DNA from: an uncultured Allomuricauda sp. | GTDB taxonomy: Bacteria; Bacteroidota; Bacteroidia; Flavobacteriales; Flavobacteriaceae | Assembly: GCF_947495325.1 (NCBI RefSeq) | Contig: NZ_CANLYK010000001.1 | Span: 744,001 to 808,000, forward strand | Direction of reading: 5' to 3' | DNA: 64,000 nucleotides | Shown here: piece by piece, positions 19,651 through 28,803 of the stretch | Numbering within the stretch: the first letter of the stretch is position 1 | How the letters are laid out: every line of letters starts with the position of its first letter | Notes under the pieces: model-generated | Seen by the model: the letters and a program-made list of their open reading frames with translations, nothing else | Databases searched by the model: none | Told to the model about the DNA's origin: nothing | Program-made: the position numbers and the translations under genes

Positions 19651-21168
19651 ATGGAAAAACGTACTGTTGAGATTATGGATACCACCCTAAGGGATGGTGA
19701 ACAAACTTCAGGTGTGTCCTTCTCTTCATCAGAAAAGCTTACGCTGGCAAAACTGCTATTGGAAGAGCTCAAAGTAGATCGCATAGAGGTGGCTTCGGCG
19801 CGTGTATCGGACGGAGAGTTCACTGCGGTCAAGAACATTACGGATTGGGCTGCTGGAGAAGGGTATCTGTCAAAGGTGGAAGTGCTGACCTTTGTGGACA
19901 AGGGTGTCTCCTTAAATTGGATGCAAGAAAGTGGTGCCAAGGTTCAAAACTTGCTTACAAAAGGCTCGTTAAACCATCTTACCCATCAACTAAAAAAGAC
20001 ACCTGAACAACATTTTAACGATATTGAAATAGTCGTTTCTAAAGCAGAAGCTTTGGGCATTGAAACCAATGTATATTTGGAGGACTGGAGCAACGGAATG
20101 CGAAATTCTCCAGAATATGTATTTCAATTTCTTGATTTTCTTACTGCCCAGCCTATAAAAAGAATCCTTTTACCGGATACCTTGGGAGTTTTAACCCATG
20201 ATGAGACTTCAGACTTTCTGGATCAAATTATTGCAAAATATCCCAATACACATTTTGATTTTCACGGTCATAACGACTATGATCTTAGTGTTGCAAACGT
20301 TATGGAAGCGCTAAAAGCAGGGTGCCACGGATTGCACCTAACAGTTAATGGAATGGGTGAGCGTGCAGGGAATGCGCCTTTGGCAAGCGTCGTTGCTGTA
20401 ATCAATGATTTTATGCCCGAAATTTCAATAGGTGTCAAAGAATCATCACTTTACAAAGTGAGTAAATTAGTGTCCGCTTTTACCGGTTTTGGCATTCCGG
20501 ACAACAAACCAATTGTTGGAGATAATGTTTTTACACAAACAGCTGGAATACATGCAGATGGAGATAGCAAAAAGAACCTTTACTTTAATGATTTATTGCC
20601 CGAGCGTTTTGGTAGAAAGCGGAAATATGCCTTAGGAAAAACATCTGGAAAAGCGAATATTCAAAAAAATCTTCAGGAGTTGGGATTGACCTTAAATGAC
20701 GATGAGCTTAAAAAGGTTACAGAGCGCATTATTGAACTTGGGGATAAAAAGGAACGCGTTACCAAAGAAGATCTTCCTTATATTATTTCTGATGTTCTCG
20801 ATAGTGAGTTATATCAACAACGTGTATTTGTAAAATCATATGTACTCACCCATTCAAAAGGTCTAAAACCTTCCACTACCCTCTCCATAGAAATTGACGG
20901 TAAACTGTATGAAGAACATGCACAGGGAGACGGACAGTTTGATGCTTTTATCAATGCACTTAAAAAAGTATATCAGAAGGAAAAAATGGAATTGCCCAAA
21001 TTGGTGGATTACGCTGTTAGAATACCGCCTGGGAGTACTTCCGATGCGCTTTGCGAAACAATTATAACCTGGCAAACCAAAGAAAATGACTTTACCACCC
21101 GTGGTTTAGATTCCGATCAAACGGTATCCGCCATAAAAGCAACGGAAAAAATGCTCAACTTAATTTAA
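19651..21168 (+). CDS. Citramalate synthase / 2-isopropylmalate synthase family enzyme
   Basis: 505 residues: TIM-barrel condensing domain (about 5-280) with metal site H-G-H-N-D, then a C-terminal regulatory domain (about 375-505). The enzyme condenses acetyl-CoA with a 2-oxo acid. It is colinear with Leptospira citramalate synthase as I recall that sequence: R14 and D15, L79, L102, Y142, E144 and T177 fall where that enzyme has its pyruvate-pocket residues (R16, D17, L81, L104, Y144, E146, T179), and H301, D303, N309, L310, Y311 match its C-terminal contacts. Pyruvate as substrate, hence isoleucine synthesis, is therefore at least as likely as leucine synthesis. Homologues are often labelled leuA2, so I leave the symbol blank. 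Confidence 0.88.
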   Translation: MEKRTVEIMDTTLRDGEQTSGVSFSSSEKLTLAKLLLEELKVDRIEVASARVSDGEFTAVKNITDWAAGEGYLSKVEVLTFVDKGVSLNWMQESGAKVQNLLTKGSLNHLTHQLKKTPEQHFNDIEIVVSKAEALGIETNVYLEDWSNGMRNSPEYVFQFLDFLTAQPIKRILLPDTLGVLTHDETSDFLDQIIAKYPNTHFDFHGHNDYDLSVANVMEALKAGCHGLHLTVNGMGERAGNAPLASVVAVINDFMPEISIGVKESSLYKVSKLVSAFTGFGIPDNKPIVGDNVFTQTAGIHADGDSKKNLYFNDLLPERFGRKRKYALGKTSGKANIQKNLQELGLTLNDDELKKVTERIIELGDKKERVTKEDLPYIISDVLDSELYQQRVFVKSYVLTHSKGLKPSTTLSIEIDGKLYEEHAQGDGQFDAFINALKKVYQKEKMELPKLVDYAVRIPPGSTSDALCETIITWQTKENDFTTRGLDSDQTVSAIKATEKMLNLI

Positions 21169-21170
21169 GT

Positions 21171-21250
21171 AGAATTCAGGTTACAGTCATCTGAAGTCTG
21201 ACATCTGACATCTGATAACTGATAACCGACAACTAATAATAAACAACTGA
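21171..21250 (+). repeat. Short CTGA-type direct repeats in the leuB upstream spacer
   Basis: The 93-bp spacer before leuB holds a string of related 7-8-base units (TCTGACA twice, TCTGATAA, CTGATAA, CCGACAA). It opens with AGAATTCAGG, which also occurs at 18982-18991 in the leuC-leuD spacer, again followed by CTGATA units. Confidence 0.6.
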
Positions 21251-21261
21251 ATACCCAAAAT

Positions 21262-22317
21262 ATGAAATTAAACATTGCCCTTCTGGCAGGAGATGGAATT
21301 GGTCCCGAAGTAATAGACCAAGCCGTAAAAGTATCAAATGCGATTGCCTCAAAATTCAATCATGAAATTAATTGGACACCAGCATTGACAGGAGCTGCAG
21401 CCATTGATGCCGTTGGTGAGCCGTATCCAGATGAAACCCATGAAATTTGCGCCAATGCGGACGCAGTTCTTTTTGGAGCAATTGGACATCCCCGTTTTGA
21501 CAATGACCCATCGGCAAAGGTGCGTCCTGAGCAAGGGTTACTTAAAATGCGCAAAAAATTGGGGTTGTTTGCCAATGTACGCCCAACATTTACCTTTCCA
21601 TCCTTAATAGACAAATCCCCATTAAAAAGAGAACGGATTGAAGGCACTGACCTGATTATTCTGCGAGAATTGACCGGAGGCGTGTATTTTGGCGTGAGAG
21701 GTAGAAAAGATAATGGAAATACTGCTTTTGATACCATGACCTATTCCCGCTCCGAAATTCAGCGGTTGGCAAAAAAGGGTTTTGAAATGGCCATGAAGCG
21801 TGGTAAAAAACTTTGCTGTGTGGACAAGGCCAACGTATTGGAAGCTTCTCGCTTATGGAGAGAAACCGTCCAAGCCATGGAAAAAGATTATCCAGAAGTA
21901 GAAGTTTCCTATGAATTTGTGGATGCCGTGGCAATGCGCTTGGTTCAGTGGCCCAAAGAATATGATGTCATGATAACCGCTAATTTGTTTGGAGACATTT
22001 TAACCGATGAGGCTTCTGTGATTTCCGGGTCAATGGGATTAATGCCCTCTTCCTCCTTGGGTGAAAAGACAAAACTGTACGAGCCAATTCATGGTTCTTA
22101 CCCACAAGCGGCGGGCAAGGATATTGCCAATCCCCTGGCAACCGTATTATCTGCAGCTATGCTGTTTGAAGATTTTAACCTTACTGAAGAAGCTGAAACC
22201 ATTAGATCGGTCGTAAACAAATCTTTGGCTGAAGGTATCGTTACCGAAGATTTAGCGGATGGCGGAAAAGCCTACAAAACAAGTGAAGTTGGCGATTGGC
22301 TGGCCCAAAACCTCTAA
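21262..22317 (+). CDS. leuB: 3-isopropylmalate dehydrogenase
   Basis: 351 residues, NAD-dependent beta-decarboxylating dehydrogenase. Motifs: L-L-A-G-D-G-I-G-P-E-V near 8-18, R-E-L-T-G-G-V-Y-F-G near 135-144, and the metal/cofactor segment N-L-F-G-D-I-L-T-D-E-A followed by G-S-M-G-L-M-P-S. E-P-I-H-G-S-Y-P-Q lies near 275. LeuB homologues can also oxidise 3-methylmalate from the citramalate route, which matters given the upstream synthase. Last gene of the operon; a terminator follows about 100 bp later. Confidence 0.96.
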   Translation: MKLNIALLAGDGIGPEVIDQAVKVSNAIASKFNHEINWTPALTGAAAIDAVGEPYPDETHEICANADAVLFGAIGHPRFDNDPSAKVRPEQGLLKMRKKLGLFANVRPTFTFPSLIDKSPLKRERIEGTDLIILRELTGGVYFGVRGRKDNGNTAFDTMTYSRSEIQRLAKKGFEMAMKRGKKLCCVDKANVLEASRLWRETVQAMEKDYPEVEVSYEFVDAVAMRLVQWPKEYDVMITANLFGDILTDEASVISGSMGLMPSSSLGEKTKLYEPIHGSYPQAAGKDIANPLATVLSAAMLFEDFNLTEEAETIRSVVNKSLAEGIVTEDLADGGKAYKTSEVGDWLAQNL

Positions 22318-22338
22318 TGTAGTAAAAAGAGCCACCAC

Positions 22339-22395
22339 TGTCATATCGAGTGCAGTCGAGATATCAAAATGCTGTTTTGAACGCGGTCGAAAGGA
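22339..22395. repeat. TCGAG-type intergenic repeat
   Basis: Contains GCAGTCGAG and GCGGTCGAA about 30 bp apart inside a TGTCATATCGAG... context. This pattern resembles repeats scattered through intergenic regions of many Flavobacteriaceae. It lies between the leuB stop and its terminator; a related inverted version is at 28639. Confidence 0.5.
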
Positions 22396-22415
22396 CCCCC
22401 AAAACATAAATAACC

Positions 22416-22449
22416 AAAAAAGCTCCGTGAAATTCGCGGAGCTTTTTTT
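22416..22449 (+). terminator. Rho-independent terminator of the leu operon
   Basis: 12-bp stem AAAAAAGCTCCG/CGGAGCTTTTTT with a 9-base loop and a T-run. It closes the leuC-leuD-leuA/cimA-leuB operon. Confidence 0.88.
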
Positions 22450-22994
22450 GTGTATACACCTTTTATCTTTCCAATACGGTCTAGGCAACACTTATATTCT
22501 GCATATCACATAGTGACCGTAGCATCTATATATATGTAATGTCCTCATCTGGACAATACAGTGCCAAAAAAACACCAAATCAGTTCAGTGTTACACTTCA
22601 TCAACTGAAACTCCACATCCGTCAATTGTCCCGAATCTACAATCACACCCCTCTTTAATTTTGACTCAAACTTATGCCATGTATGGCTAAAAATCATTAA
22701 AAGCACCATAACCAGTGTTTGTATTTATTAATGAATAATCAATCTCAAAATAAAATCAATCCAATCCGCTCTTTTGTTCACGCTCAAGTTGCCCAAAAGT
22801 CTTGTATTAGAACCACTATAAAGACTCTTGGCATGTGGACACTAATGCTTTTTAATCAATTTGAATATATAATAACCCATTTAAAAACCATGCATATGCA
22901 GAAACAGAAACTTAAGAAAAAAACAAATCAATTTATTAAATGTGCGCTACGCAATAGAAACCATTCATTAATGCCTTCAATCAAATAGAAAATT

Positions 22995-23756
22995 ATGAAG
23001 CATATACTCTTTTTTACATCGATCCTGTGTTTTATGGCAGCTCCTCTAAATGGAATTGCGCAGGATACAGATGAAACAACAACTACCGGAAGGCCTCCTA
23101 TCATTGTTGGAGCAAAAGCCGGGGGTAGTTTTAGTCAATTTACACAACCTGGAACCGTAATAACGGGAAATTTGGGGGCATTTGGTAGATATCAGGCATT
23201 GCCTTTTCTGCAGGTGCAGTTAGATCTGTTGTATGATTCCTATGGCGGGGGTCGTTCCAGGTTCACTCGTGATTTACCTGAAGTACCAGATGAAGTCAGA
23301 AGTGTTGAATCGGGATTGGTAAGTTCACTGCGGTACCTTAATCGGCAAGTGTTCTTCCATTCTGCAAAAGCACAGCTTTCCGCTAGGCTCTCATTACCAG
23401 AACTTAACGAAGGAGCCATACAGCCCCAGCTAATTTTGGGTCTTAATCAATCTTTCATTTTTGGAGCTCGGGAGAACAGGGACCAGCACATGGTTTTTGA
23501 TGATGGCTCCAGCATCATCCTATCCAATGATTGGGAGGTGGTCAGCAATGACTACAAAAGCATGAACACCGCCATACACTTTGGCTTTGGACTAGATTTT
23601 GACCTGCCAAATACACAAGTGTTCTCCATTGAATTCATTTATGACAGAGGGTTTACGGACCTCAACAATATTCGGATCGGACAACCAGAAAATATTGAAG
23701 TACTGAGGACCCACCGTTTTGGTATCGGCTTCTCCTACACCTTTTTAAAGTTTTAA
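22995..23756 (+). CDS. Outer-membrane beta-barrel protein (porin-like)
   Basis: 253 residues. A signal peptide (about 1-22, ending N-G-I-A-Q) is followed by a short T-rich linker and an eight-to-ten-strand beta-barrel pattern: alternating hydrophobic strands starting I-I-V-G-A-K-A-G-G-S-F and ending in the outer-membrane C-terminal strand F-G-I-G-F-S-Y-T-F-L-K-F, with the terminal aromatic residue. It is of the small PorT/OMP_b-brl type. The next gene, a large lipoprotein, begins only 3-72 bp downstream depending on its start, so the two are almost certainly one transcript and perhaps one outer-membrane complex. Confidence 0.8.
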   Translation: MKHILFFTSILCFMAAPLNGIAQDTDETTTTGRPPIIVGAKAGGSFSQFTQPGTVITGNLGAFGRYQALPFLQVQLDLLYDSYGGGRSRFTRDLPEVPDEVRSVESGLVSSLRYLNRQVFFHSAKAQLSARLSLPELNEGAIQPQLILGLNQSFIFGARENRDQHMVFDDGSSIILSNDWEVVSNDYKSMNTAIHFGFGLDFDLPNTQVFSIEFIYDRGFTDLNNIRIGQPENIEVLRTHRFGIGFSYTFLKF

Positions 23757-23828
23757 ACCATGAAAACAAATATAAATACCATTAAAAGTAATAATCCATT
23801 CTTAAATCTATTTAAAAATTTCAATCCT

Positions 23829-26174
23829 ATGAAAAACAGAAATTATGTATCTACCATAATGTTGGTACTCGCATGTGGAATGTTCATCACCTCATGTAAA
23901 GATGAGTTCGATGAAGAACAACTACTGCTCAGCCAGCAAGACCGTGCTGATGAAATAGCACAGCGAGAAGCTGATGCGGAAGACGCACTTTCGGCGGAAA
24001 ATGCCGCTGCTCTGGCAGCTGCACAATTGTTGGACTATACCATTACCTTACACTCCGACGATGTGCCCGCAGAAGGCGTTGCCGTGAATCTTACCAACAA
24101 TGCCGGGACCACGGTCTCCGTAACTACCGATGCTGATGGAAATGCCATTTTCACGGGTCTTTCCATGGGCGGTCACACCGTATCCATTTCATCTTCCGAT
24201 TTCTTGGACGCATCTTATAATGTAGACTTTGGAACACCGATAGCTGGGGTCAATTACCAAATTATAGATGGAAAAGTATATCCCCTTGGAACCAACGCAG
24301 AGTCCTCCAAAGTAGAGCTCTATAGCCTGAGTGGAATGCAAACAGCTACCCTAACAGGAAATGTGGAAATAGAGACCGATCTTACAAACAATGCCCCAGA
24401 AGTGCCGCAGGACATTACCATACGTGCAAATCTTGACGGCCTTACCCCTACGAACTCCCATTCCTTCATTGACGAATACAATCAAAACAGTTCCTCTATT
24501 TATGTAGATGGCTCCTTTACCTTTACCGAAGGGGATATAGGCGTGGCAACGGTGGACAACACCACTGGAGAATACAGCATGCAGGTACCTGCAACCGATG
24601 ATAGCGCTGCCATAGAACTTCTGTTCCCATTGGTAGAAGCAGACCAAACATTGGGCTGGTCCTATGAAAATGACGAATATGTAGGCGCCCAAGTAGGTAC
24701 ACAAGCCGCTGTTTTTGGTCCGGATATTACTGCTTCCTCAACTCCTGATCTTTTTGGAGTTGTGGCTGAATTCCCTGAACCTGAAGCTCCAGGAAGAGGG
24801 TTTACTGTAGGTAACCTTGAGCGCATGCCGGCGGATCTTAATGCTAATGCTGATGATGAAGGTGATACTGTTTTTGTTGATACTTTCCCATTAGACGCTC
24901 TTTCAGGTGTCAGATATAGGAGCAATCAAGGTTCAGGCTACCAATTGACACCTACCGTGGCTGTTTCCGCTCCGGATCTAGCCGGACCCGATGCAGTCAA
25001 TGCTGCTATAGAAGCATGGATGGACTGGACATTATGGTCCGTAGCGTATGCAGCTCAACCTGCATTAACTTATGGTATTAATGAGACGATTACCATTAGT
25101 GTAGAAATTTCTGATGAGAATGGCATACGAGATGTCTATGATCTTGCAGAGGTGAATGCCGAAGCAGACGGGTCATTGGTTGCTGGCTCCGTAGATGTGG
25201 ATCCTATGCAACTTCAGGCTCCAAATGGTGACAACCTAATAACTACCAATTATGTAGTCACCAGTTTTAATATAGCTTTTACAGGAAATCAAGCTAGCAA
25301 TCCTTCCGGAACACTGACAAGGTCTGGTAGTGTGGATAGATTCGCAATCACAGATGATGGCGAAGGATATACCGCTATTCCTACCATTACTGTGGCCGAC
25401 GCTCCAAATGGAGGTACAAATGCATCGATTGAAATTTATGAGATGTCCTTTAAATACTCTTTTGATTTGGACAACACCGGGGTAACCCAGGGGTATGTAG
25501 TACTTCCTGAGGTAACTTTCGAAGTTGAAAGAATACCTGGAGAATTTCGTACCGATTCATCAGTAAATCTTGTAACATTAGATGCTAATGGTTTTGTGGA
25601 AGGGTTTAATACGCTAAATCCTTCATTGGATACACAAGCTAATTTAACTGACGGGTTGATGGTTTCCAGTAATGGTAACCTGGCCTTTAACAATGATCAG
25701 TTTCAAAACAATTCAGGTGCGATCACTAATGTGGATAAAGGGCAAACTGCTTTTTCTTACTCCATGCCAAGAGTTATTATCGTAGAGCCTACCCATGAGC
25801 AAACTACTGCAGATGTAGATGTGAATGATGATGGTGAAGTTACTGGTCTATCCGATATTTCGGTAGGTTCAGGATATACCTCAGAATACGACGTCACCTT
25901 GGTTACACAAAACGGTCTTGCGGGTGCAGGCGCTGTACTTGATTTGGTAGATTTTACTACCACTGTGGCAACTAACGAAGTTACTTGGGGTGGAGCCGTA
26001 AATGATGTTATTGTAGTTGAGCGCGGTTCTGGATATACAGATGATGTAAATATTGCCGAGGAACCGTTTCTAGCTAATCAATCCATTACAGTAAGAAATG
26101 GAGAGACCAAAATCCTGAATGTAAACTACGGCACAGGGACTCCGGTTGCAAACATTCTCGACCCTAACCCGTAA
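23829..26174 (+). CDS. Large surface lipoprotein with glycine-tyrosine repeats, copy 1
   Basis: 781 residues from the ATG at 23829, which gives a normal lipoprotein signal ending I-T-S-C (Cys23). An ATG at 23760 is possible but would add 23 residues before it. Cys is followed by K-D-E-F-D-E-E, which fits the lipoprotein export signal (K-D/E-D/E) of Flavobacteriia, so surface exposure is predicted. Next come an Ala-rich helix (about 40-65), a carboxypeptidase-regulatory-like Ig domain (about 65-135) and a long beta-rich body. Segments of G-x-G-Y type recur near 366, 511, 679 and 732. The body ends with T-V-R-N-G-E-T-K-I-L-N-V-N-Y-G. No enzyme motif was seen. A tandem paralogue follows. Confidence 0.8.
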   Translation: MKNRNYVSTIMLVLACGMFITSCKDEFDEEQLLLSQQDRADEIAQREADAEDALSAENAAALAAAQLLDYTITLHSDDVPAEGVAVNLTNNAGTTVSVTTDADGNAIFTGLSMGGHTVSISSSDFLDASYNVDFGTPIAGVNYQIIDGKVYPLGTNAESSKVELYSLSGMQTATLTGNVEIETDLTNNAPEVPQDITIRANLDGLTPTNSHSFIDEYNQNSSSIYVDGSFTFTEGDIGVATVDNTTGEYSMQVPATDDSAAIELLFPLVEADQTLGWSYENDEYVGAQVGTQAAVFGPDITASSTPDLFGVVAEFPEPEAPGRGFTVGNLERMPADLNANADDEGDTVFVDTFPLDALSGVRYRSNQGSGYQLTPTVAVSAPDLAGPDAVNAAIEAWMDWTLWSVAYAAQPALTYGINETITISVEISDENGIRDVYDLAEVNAEADGSLVAGSVDVDPMQLQAPNGDNLITTNYVVTSFNIAFTGNQASNPSGTLTRSGSVDRFAITDDGEGYTAIPTITVADAPNGGTNASIEIYEMSFKYSFDLDNTGVTQGYVVLPEVTFEVERIPGEFRTDSSVNLVTLDANGFVEGFNTLNPSLDTQANLTDGLMVSSNGNLAFNNDQFQNNSGAITNVDKGQTAFSYSMPRVIIVEPTHEQTTADVDVNDDGEVTGLSDISVGSGYTSEYDVTLVTQNGLAGAGAVLDLVDFTTTVATNEVTWGGAVNDVIVVERGSGYTDDVNIAEEPFLANQSITVRNGETKILNVNYGTGTPVANILDPNP

Positions 26175-26206
26175 CCAAATATGAGTTTCTTATTAATATA
26201 TTATTT

Positions 26207-26231
26207 AAAAGGGGCCTTCGGGCTCCTTTTT
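26207..26231 (+). terminator. Terminator after lipoprotein copy 1
   Basis: AAAAGGGGCC/GGCTCCTTTT stem with one G-T pair and a TTCG loop, ending in five T, 33 bp after the stop. An almost identical hairpin follows copy 2. Confidence 0.85.
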
Positions 26232-26266
26232 ATGTATTCCAAAAAGTAGAATTTAAAAGAACTGCC

Positions 26267-28588
26267 ATGACAACACGAAAATTTAAAACATCAAAAAACA
26301 GAAACTATTTTTCCATCATAGGCATGATATTCGCCTGTGGAGTATTGGTCACCTCATGTAACGATGAGTTGGATACAGAACAATTTCTGAATCGTCAGCA
26401 ACAACGTGCTGATGACTTAGCGCAACAAGAAGCTGATGCGGAAGCAGCGCAAGAAGCAGCCAATGCTGCTGCCCTGGCAGCTGCACAGTTGTTGGATTAT
26501 ACCCTTACCTTGCACTCCGACGATGTGCCTGCAGAAGGCGTTGCCGTGAATCTTACCAACAATGCCGGAACCACGGCATCCGTAACCACCGACTCCAGTG
26601 GAAATGCTATTTTCACGGGTCTTGCCATGGGAGGACATACCGTATCCATTTCGTCTTCAGACTACTTGGACGCGTCCTATAACGTAGATTTTGGAACACC
26701 TGTACAAGGTACCCACTACGAAATCATAGATGGAAAAGTATATTCCCTTGGAACCAACGCAGAGTCCTCCAAAGTGGAACTCTATAACTTGAGTGCAATG
26801 CAAATGGCCACCCTAACAGGGAAAGTTGAAATAGAGACCGATCTTACGAACAATGACCCAGAGGTGCCACAGGACATTACCATACGTGCGAATTTGGACG
26901 GCCTTACCCCCGCGAACTCCCACTCCTTTATTGATGAGGCGTACAACCAGAACAACACTTCTATCTATGTAAGTGGCTCCTTTACCTTTACAGAAGGGGA
27001 TATAGGTGTGGCAACGGTGGACAACACCACTGGGGAATACACCATGCAGGTACCGGCCACCGATGATGGTACAGACATACAACTTCTGTTCCCACTGGTG
27101 GAGACAGAACAGACATTGGGCTGGGAATATGAAAATGGAGAATACGTTGGACCACAGGTTGGGCCACAAGCGGCCGCTTTCGGCCCTGACATTGTGGCCA
27201 CTACAACTCCTTCCGTTGCCGGTGTTGTTGCTGAGTTCACGGCTCCTCCGGAGCCGGGGAGAGGGTTTGCCCTAGGTAACTTTCAGCCCATCCCCAGGGG
27301 ATTAACTAATGGTATAATTGACGATTTTCCTATAGAAGACGATTTGAACCGATTACGATTTAGAGGCAATCCAGGATCTGCTGACTTCCAGCTATCCCCC
27401 ATAATTACAGTCTCAGATCCGGACATTAATACTGGCTTTGGACATACAGCGAGGCTAGTGGCAGAAATGGTATGGACACTTGAGTCTTTCGATGTAACAG
27501 GGGGATCGAATTTTAATGGAGGTGAATTTGTAGATTTGAGTGTTGAAGTCACTTACAGTGATGCAACGACTGAAAGATTTGATACAGGTCTTAACCAACA
27601 AGCAGGTTTTGGTGGTGATTTGTTAGCTGACTCTTACACCAATGTCGGTTTTACTTTCGGTACAACCAAAGAAGTAACCAATATTACAATCTCGCAAGGG
27701 GAATTTGACTCGCCAAATGGCATTGTAAATTCTGTAAACATTGTAATAAACGGCTCAATTACCTCATTTGCGATAGATGTTTCTGGTTTGGGATACACAT
27801 CAATTCCCACAATAACCATTGGCGATGAGGGCAGCCCAACTACTCCGGCCTCTCTTGAGATTACGGATATGGCTTTTCGGCACTCTTATGAATTGGACAA
27901 TAGTGGGGTGACCCAAGCTTATGTTGTTCTACCCCAAATCATGTTTGAATATGAAGATGCACCGGGATCAACAATGACTACAAGTAATGCGTATTTACCA
28001 TACTTATATGGCGATGGCTTTATATTGGGTTCTGTGCAGGTAAAAGACAGTAATGGGGTTGCTGCCCCTCTTCAAGAGGCTTTAGGAGTTTCGGGCAATT
28101 CCCTTGTTTTTGACAGTGATGCTTACTTTGAAGCATTTGGAACAATGGATATAGAGAAAGGAATGGTTGTAGAATCCTCATTCTCTACACCTAGAGCCAT
28201 TGTGATTGAACCCACCCATTCACAAACCACGGCAGATGTAGATGTGAATGCAGATGGTGAAATCATTGGTCTTTCCAACATTTCACATGGTAAGGGATAT
28301 AATACTACCTACGATGTTCAATTTACCACTTTGGATGGTCTTCCAGGCTCGGGGGCTGCACTGGAGTTGGTAGGTTTTAGTACAATAAATGAACGAACAG
28401 GTGAGTTAACTTGGAGCGAAAATTTCATTATAACAGACGGTGGTTCCGGTTACACCCTTGACGTGAACATTCCTGAAGAACCCTTTACCCCAGGAACAGC
28501 AAGTCAGGTAATTACCGTAAAAAATGGAGAGACCAAGATTGTAAATGTCAATTACGGAACAGGAAAACCAGTTGCCGAACTTGAGTAG
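26267..28588 (+). CDS. Large surface lipoprotein with glycine-tyrosine repeats, copy 2
   Basis: 773 residues. The lipoprotein signal ends V-T-S-C (Cys31) and the next residues N-D-E-L-D-T-E are acidic, again suggesting surface export. It is a paralogue of the preceding gene with the same domain order. About 230 residues after the Ala-rich helix are nearly identical and share long identical DNA stretches. The central 250 residues have diverged strongly, and the C-terminal V-I-T-V-K-N-G-E-T-K-I-V-N-V-N-Y-G is again conserved. The G-Y positions near 369, 506, 674 and 724 match copy 1, although the first is degenerate (G-S-A-D-F). Function unknown; an adhesin or binding role is inference. Confidence 0.8.
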   Translation: MTTRKFKTSKNRNYFSIIGMIFACGVLVTSCNDELDTEQFLNRQQQRADDLAQQEADAEAAQEAANAAALAAAQLLDYTLTLHSDDVPAEGVAVNLTNNAGTTASVTTDSSGNAIFTGLAMGGHTVSISSSDYLDASYNVDFGTPVQGTHYEIIDGKVYSLGTNAESSKVELYNLSAMQMATLTGKVEIETDLTNNDPEVPQDITIRANLDGLTPANSHSFIDEAYNQNNTSIYVSGSFTFTEGDIGVATVDNTTGEYTMQVPATDDGTDIQLLFPLVETEQTLGWEYENGEYVGPQVGPQAAAFGPDIVATTTPSVAGVVAEFTAPPEPGRGFALGNFQPIPRGLTNGIIDDFPIEDDLNRLRFRGNPGSADFQLSPIITVSDPDINTGFGHTARLVAEMVWTLESFDVTGGSNFNGGEFVDLSVEVTYSDATTERFDTGLNQQAGFGGDLLADSYTNVGFTFGTTKEVTNITISQGEFDSPNGIVNSVNIVINGSITSFAIDVSGLGYTSIPTITIGDEGSPTTPASLEITDMAFRHSYELDNSGVTQAYVVLPQIMFEYEDAPGSTMTTSNAYLPYLYGDGFILGSVQVKDSNGVAAPLQEALGVSGNSLVFDSDAYFEAFGTMDIEKGMVVESSFSTPRAIVIEPTHSQTTADVDVNADGEIIGLSNISHGKGYNTTYDVQFTTLDGLPGSGAALELVGFSTINERTGELTWSENFIITDGGSGYTLDVNIPEEPFTPGTASQVITVKNGETKIVNVNYGTGKPVAELE

Positions 28589-28638
28589 AAAATGTCTATT
28601 CTATTGAATTTACCCCTTGTGTATTATAATAAAAATTC

Positions 28639-28752
28639 GTCAATTCGAGTGGTTTTTATGGTTTTTGCCCATAAAAATTGTATCGAGAATTAGAATTTTC
28701 AGATGGTAAACCTTGTTCTCGATACTTTCCCAATGGAAAAACTCGAACTGAC
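28639..28752. repeat. Imperfect inverted-repeat element with TCGAG/TATCGAGA arms
   Basis: The left arm opens GTCAATTCGAGT (28639) and closes TATCGAGAA (28681-28689). The right arm has the reverse order, TTCTCGATA (28716-28724) and ACTCGAACTGAC (28741-28752). The two arms can fold onto each other over about 110 bp. Related to repeats common in flavobacterial intergenic DNA. Confidence 0.6.
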
Positions 28753-28803
28753 AGTTTTTTGAAACTGATAAACTTCAAAATGGCAACAGGTTGAATTAGT
28801 CAA

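Larger units (their letters stand above)
22318..22994. other. Long intergenic region between leuB and the outer-membrane cluster
   Basis: 677 bp. It holds a TCGAG-type repeat (22339-22395), the leuB terminator (22416-22449) and about 540 bp of non-coding-looking sequence. TAATTTTG at 22656-22663 fits a -7 box, which would give a leader of about 325 nt for the gene at 22995, but no -33 element is at the right distance. An open frame at 22719-22988 looks spurious. Confidence 0.5.

Noticed and set aside
22719-22988. 89-codon open frame in the spacer before the outer-membrane gene
   Set aside because: Begins at a TTG, has no domain or signal pattern, is rich in Lys/Asn/Gln as expected for AT-rich non-coding DNA, and has no convincing start region.
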